Notes under the pieces: model-generated
What the model saw: only the letters and a program-made list of their open reading frames with translations
Told to the model about the DNA's origin: nothing
The model's database searches: none
Position numbers and translations under genes: made by a program
Origin: NVTR01 sp965237505
Lineage (GTDB): Bacteria; Pseudomonadota; Alphaproteobacteria; Rhodobacterales; Rhodobacteraceae
DNA: 64,000 nucleotides
Assembly (NCBI GenBank): GCA_965237505.1
Contig: CBDEFR010000009.1
Location: 124,001 to 188,000 of the forward strand
Direction of reading: 5' to 3'
Shown: positions 61,386-64,000 of the stretch, in pieces
Numbering within the stretch: position 1 is the stretch's first letter
How the letters are laid out: every line of letters begins with the position of its first letter

Positions 61386-62275
61386 GCTTACCACCCTTCA
61401 AAAAATCCAAACTTGCCATAATTTAGGGATTTTCTCATTTCCTATGAAGCATCTGCGCAGGAACCGCAGGCCCTGTTTGAAGAGGGAGCAGAGTGATCTT
61501 CGGGTTTTGCGAATCGCCTTTTTTCGCCGCTTTCGGCGACTATTTGTTCATCTGCTGCGCCCGTTGAAACCGCCCAGTACATGGCTATTGCCATGACAAG
61601 GATAAGCCTTTCCAGTCGGTCTGGCTTTTTGATTTGGCTTTGCGCGATGCCAAATCCACGGGTCTTGAAGTCCGAGAACATAGCTTCAATACCCCATCGC
61701 ATTCCATAATCGAGAACCGTGTATTGTGAAGGCTTTGCATTCATAGCGATGATCCAGGGCTCAGGGTGACCATCGTCGTGCAATACTCCGATATTCGTAA
61801 ACACACCTGATCCATAAAGTTCCGCGTTTATAAGCCCTTGCGGCATCAGCTCCCGGATTTCAATGCAAGACAGCTCGCCACCTTGGTGCTGCAAAGTCAG
61901 GTTGCCCTTCAGGCGAATACGATATCCCCAACCAGCGTCCTGACACCAATGGATTAACCTTTCTGTGCCATAAAATCGATCACCCGTTAACATGACATCA
62001 GCCCCTTCAGGCATCCAATCCTGAATGCTGTCCAGTAACTCTTTTTGGAGAGAAAACCCAATATTGCCTTTTGTCTTGCGCACGCGCCAAGCCACAGGCA
62101 AGGCGCGATCACGCATGCGCACTGACAGCATCAAGACTTCATGTCCGTCATTGATACGGCTTTGATCCATCATCAAAACGATGGTCTCTCCGTTGGAGGC
62201 CAAACGGGTGAATACATCTCCAGCATAGGCCTGCATGATTTCCGCGCAATCAATGTGGGAATTGCTCAAAACACG
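61386..62275 (-). mobile_element. IS4-family element 3, truncated
   Basis: Left end CTTACCACCCTTCAAAAAAT as at 52147, without the internal duplication. The transposase fragment is on the minus strand. The match with the other copy ends after CAAAACAC near 62274; an IS1595 element begins about 40 bp further on. It separates nthB from whatever lay upstream. Confidence 0.8.
61442..62275 (-). pseudogene. IS4-family transposase, N-terminally truncated (copy 3)
   Basis: Same fragment as at 52340-53172, ending HSAPSSNRACGSCADAS. It has MMDQSRINDGHEV, MLTGDRFYGTERL and RWGIEAMFSDFKTRGFG. The open frame extends further upstream to 62383 (GTKDHRYQYGSR and then IS1595 end sequence), which is not proven IS4 coding. 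A full-length start is missing. Confidence 0.85.
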
Positions 62276-62311
62276 GGAACCATACTGGTACCGATGATCT
62301 TTTGTGCCAAT

Positions 62312-63416
62312 GTTGCCTATCCGGTTAACGCCCATGACCGCTACATGTAGGGTGCCGCCACTCTCCCGAGTAAAGCTCGGCATAGGTTGGAGCAGAGGTG
62401 TCGCCCGCGATGCCGAGCAATGAGCGGAAGGCGTTGAACGGGTAGAACCGCCTGTTGAAGCGGAAGGTGAACTCGTTGAGGTAGGCTTGTAGGTGCTGGT
62501 GGCTAACGCCGTGGTGGATACCGATCAGCCACGTCTTCAGGTTGGCGAAAACCAGATGGATGATCGGCAGGTATTGCTCGGCAACCTCTGGATCACCACA
62601 CTCGGCAACAGCGAAGTGCTCATAGCCGCGCTTACCGAGGCCAGCATAGCCGCTCCAATCGTCAGTAACGATCAGCGATCCCGGCGCGACGGTGCTCTCG
62701 ACGAACCCACAGAGCGACTCGGCGCTACGGTCGAGCACGACGGCGAGCCGAACGCGTCCGGCATAGCGTCCGTCTTTCCGGTTGTCGAGCTTGGTGCCCG
62801 GCTTTCGATGACGCACCTCGATGGCACAGGAGACGGGAACCTTGTGGTGAACACCACGGCCTTCCCCACGCGTTCGCCCGCCAACCCAGGTTTCGTCCAC
62901 CTCAACATGGTTCTTGGGCTGTCCACCGATCCTGTCTTGGTTGGGCCGCACCATGCCCGAGCGGAGCTTGTGGAGAATTTGAAAGGCCGTCTCGTAGCGC
63001 GAAAGACCAAGTTGCCGCTGAAACTGCACGGCGGACATGCCGGGCGTCTGACTGGCGACCAGATAAGCGGCCCAGAACCAGACGTTCAGCGGAGTGTGGC
63101 TACGCTCCATCACTGTTCCCACCGTCAGCCCGGTGTTCTGGCGGCACTTGCGGCAGCGCAGGACGCCAGGGCGGTTTTCAAAGTGGAACGGCTCTCCCGC
63201 CGTGCCGCAGTGCGGGCAGGCAAAGCCGTCTCCCCAGCGGGCTTTCTCCAGGTAGGCGGCGCAGGCCGCATCATCGGGGAAAAGTCGCTGGAACTCGGGT
63301 AGCGAATGCGGGAATGGGAGATCGGCGCGGTCGAGAACATCCATGGCGCGCTCCCCTATATCCGGTTTGCGCCCATTCTAGCCCTAGTGGGTGTGGGTGT
63401 AGACCTAACTCGCCCT
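62312..63416 (-). mobile_element. IS1595-family element 2 (ISPna2/IS1016-like), ends diverged
   Basis: Carries one intact transposase gene. The ends resemble the 32-bp repeats of the 272-bp derivative at 44492-44763: GCCTATCCGGTT at the left and TAGTGGGTGTGGGTG (63385) at the right, but they match each other poorly and the 8-bp flanks differ. The borders given assume the same 32-bp end length. Confidence 0.75.
62325..63344 (-). CDS. IS1595-family transposase (ISPna2-like)
   Basis: A 339-residue transposase. SLPEFQRLFPDDAACAAYLE opens it, followed by the zinc ribbon FACPHCGTAG...LRCRKCRQNTGLT, HVEVDETWVGGRTRG (first Asp), LIVTDDWSGYAGL (second Asp) and LIGIHHGVSHQHLQAYLNEF (the IHHGVS signature with FRFNRR). 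It is intact and could mobilise the 272-bp derivative in trans. Confidence 0.92.
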   Translation of the reverse strand: MDVLDRADLPFPHSLPEFQRLFPDDAACAAYLEKARWGDGFACPHCGTAGEPFHFENRPGVLRCRKCRQNTGLTVGTVMERSHTPLNVWFWAAYLVASQTPGMSAVQFQRQLGLSRYETAFQILHKLRSGMVRPNQDRIGGQPKNHVEVDETWVGGRTRGEGRGVHHKVPVSCAIEVRHRKPGTKLDNRKDGRYAGRVRLAVVLDRSAESLCGFVESTVAPGSLIVTDDWSGYAGLGKRGYEHFAVAECGDPEVAEQYLPIIHLVFANLKTWLIGIHHGVSHQHLQAYLNEFTFRFNRRFYPFNAFRSLLGIAGDTSAPTYAELYSGEWRHPTCSGHGR

Positions 63417-63569
63417 CCGTCGCTCTTGAGCAAGCGCTCAGCGTCTCATGAACAACCCTATCCGACTTTCTCATATGACGTGTTTTAACCGGAATATTTC
63501 TTTGTCTGATTTTCGGAGTTTTTCAACAGAATAGGCCCAAAGCAAGCGCTCCATCAGCATTTCGTGCCG

Positions 63570-63854
63570 TCAAATACTGAGCTGTTTCGCCAGATGCCAT
63601 ACCTCACTGGTAAGCCGTTGCAGTTTGTTGTTCTCAAACTTGGTTGTTTCCAGAATCAGGTCATTCAAAGAACCAATGCCGCCATACAGACCGAGAACAT
63701 GATCAACGCTCCAGCCATCAGAATTTTCGGCCGCAATGCGAGACTTCTTGATCTTTTCTGCCCAAAAATTCGATCCATGAGCTTCGAGAAGCTGCTCAAG
63801 TTCCAGGAGCTTGCCTGCAAAAGCAATGACGTCGGGATGGATTTTGTCAGTCAT
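63570..63854 (-). CDS. DUF6966-like small hypothetical protein
   Basis: A 94-residue cytosolic protein: LLELEQLLEAHGSNFWAEKI near the start and HVLGLYGGIGSLNDLILETT in the middle, the GG(M/I)GS(L/F)ND pattern of the DUF6966 group, then a helical EVWHLAKQLSI end. The family is often found beside toxins or polymorphic immunity genes, but nothing here proves that. The 150 bp between it and the IS1595 end hold no gene. A+T-richer than core genes. Confidence 0.65.
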   Translation of the reverse strand: MTDKIHPDVIAFAGKLLELEQLLEAHGSNFWAEKIKKSRIAAENSDGWSVDHVLGLYGGIGSLNDLILETTKFENNKLQRLTSEVWHLAKQLSI

Positions 63855-63878
63855 GGATTGCTGCTATGGTCCGAGTGA

Positions 63879-64000
63879 ATGAGAAACCAAATTGTATGGC
63901 GAATGCAATTGTATGACGCAATGCCAATAAACGAATATGGCGCTAAGCCAACATTCCCGAATGATTGGCCAGCAAAGTTGGTTTTGGTTATCCGCGGGAC
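63879..64000 (+). CDS. Possible CDS start, cut by the window edge
   Basis: An ATG at 63879 opens a frame to the end of the window (about 40 codons): MRNQIVWRMQLYDAMPINEY, then PTFPNDWPAKLVLVIRG. It is divergent from the DUF6966-like gene. It is too short to assign, and the weak GAG ahead of the ATG leaves the start uncertain. Confidence 0.3.
   Translation, partial: MRNQIVWRMQLYDAMPINEYGAKPTFPNDWPAKLVLVIRG

Overview
The window reads as a chromosome segment of an alphaproteobacterium of the Rhodobacteraceae/Roseobacter type. The main reasons are an RpoH2-like sigma-32 factor, the order coaBC-dut-membrane ThiF, an ethylmalonyl-CoA-type epimerase followed by a DUF1467 gene, a nitroreductase/EI24 pair, a KpsS-like capsule protein and many FAD/GcvT two-domain demethylases. 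I saw no rRNA, tRNA or CRISPR array. The species is not determinable from what I can see.

Layout. 1-6.4 kb is ordinary housekeeping: partial GST, cobalamin salvage (cobC-like, cobU), rpoH, coaBC, dut, ThiF and a sugar epimerase. 6.6-7.5 kb is a complete IS5 copy inserted just ahead of an amino-acid ABC binding protein/permease pair. 9.2-15.8 kb holds an M3 peptidase, a CDF metal transporter, a capsule protein, an SH3 protein, a 2-hydroxyacid dehydrogenase and a lipoprotein. 15.8-25.7 kb is an accessory block bounded by two fossil copies of the dehydrogenase 3' end. It contains a DUF488 pair, a DM13 protein, and a divergent LysR-controlled cluster (lysR-dimethylglycine dehydrogenase leftward, MttB-like methyltransferase plus a second dehydrogenase rightward) that looks built to demethylate a quaternary or tertiary amine.

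25.7-32.4 kb is a mosaic of nested and truncated insertion sequences (IS5, two IS630-like, another IS5-type, IS3). 32.4-40 kb returns to core genes (GNAT, broken response regulator, mce, DUF1467, EI24, nitroreductase, broken DUF167, M48 protease, dgkA), with another intact IS5 copy at 38.2-39.1 kb.

40-64 kb is dominated by mobile DNA: two IS21, three IS3-type pieces counting the one at 30.4 kb, a composite IS66 carrying an IS110, two IS4 remnants, two IS1595 elements and a 272-bp internally deleted IS1595 derivative. Between them lie remnants of a methyltransferase/asparagine-synthase-like locus, an interrupted ettA, and a nitrile hydratase operon with no alpha subunit gene.

The recurring theme is gene decay by transposition. 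Removing individual elements together with one copy of the target-site duplication restores reading frames in at least three places (25.7/29.4 kb, 40.9/43.5 kb, 57.3/59.1 kb). Several genes also carry single-base frameshifts, mostly in short homopolymers, so sequencing error should be excluded before all of them are called pseudogenes.
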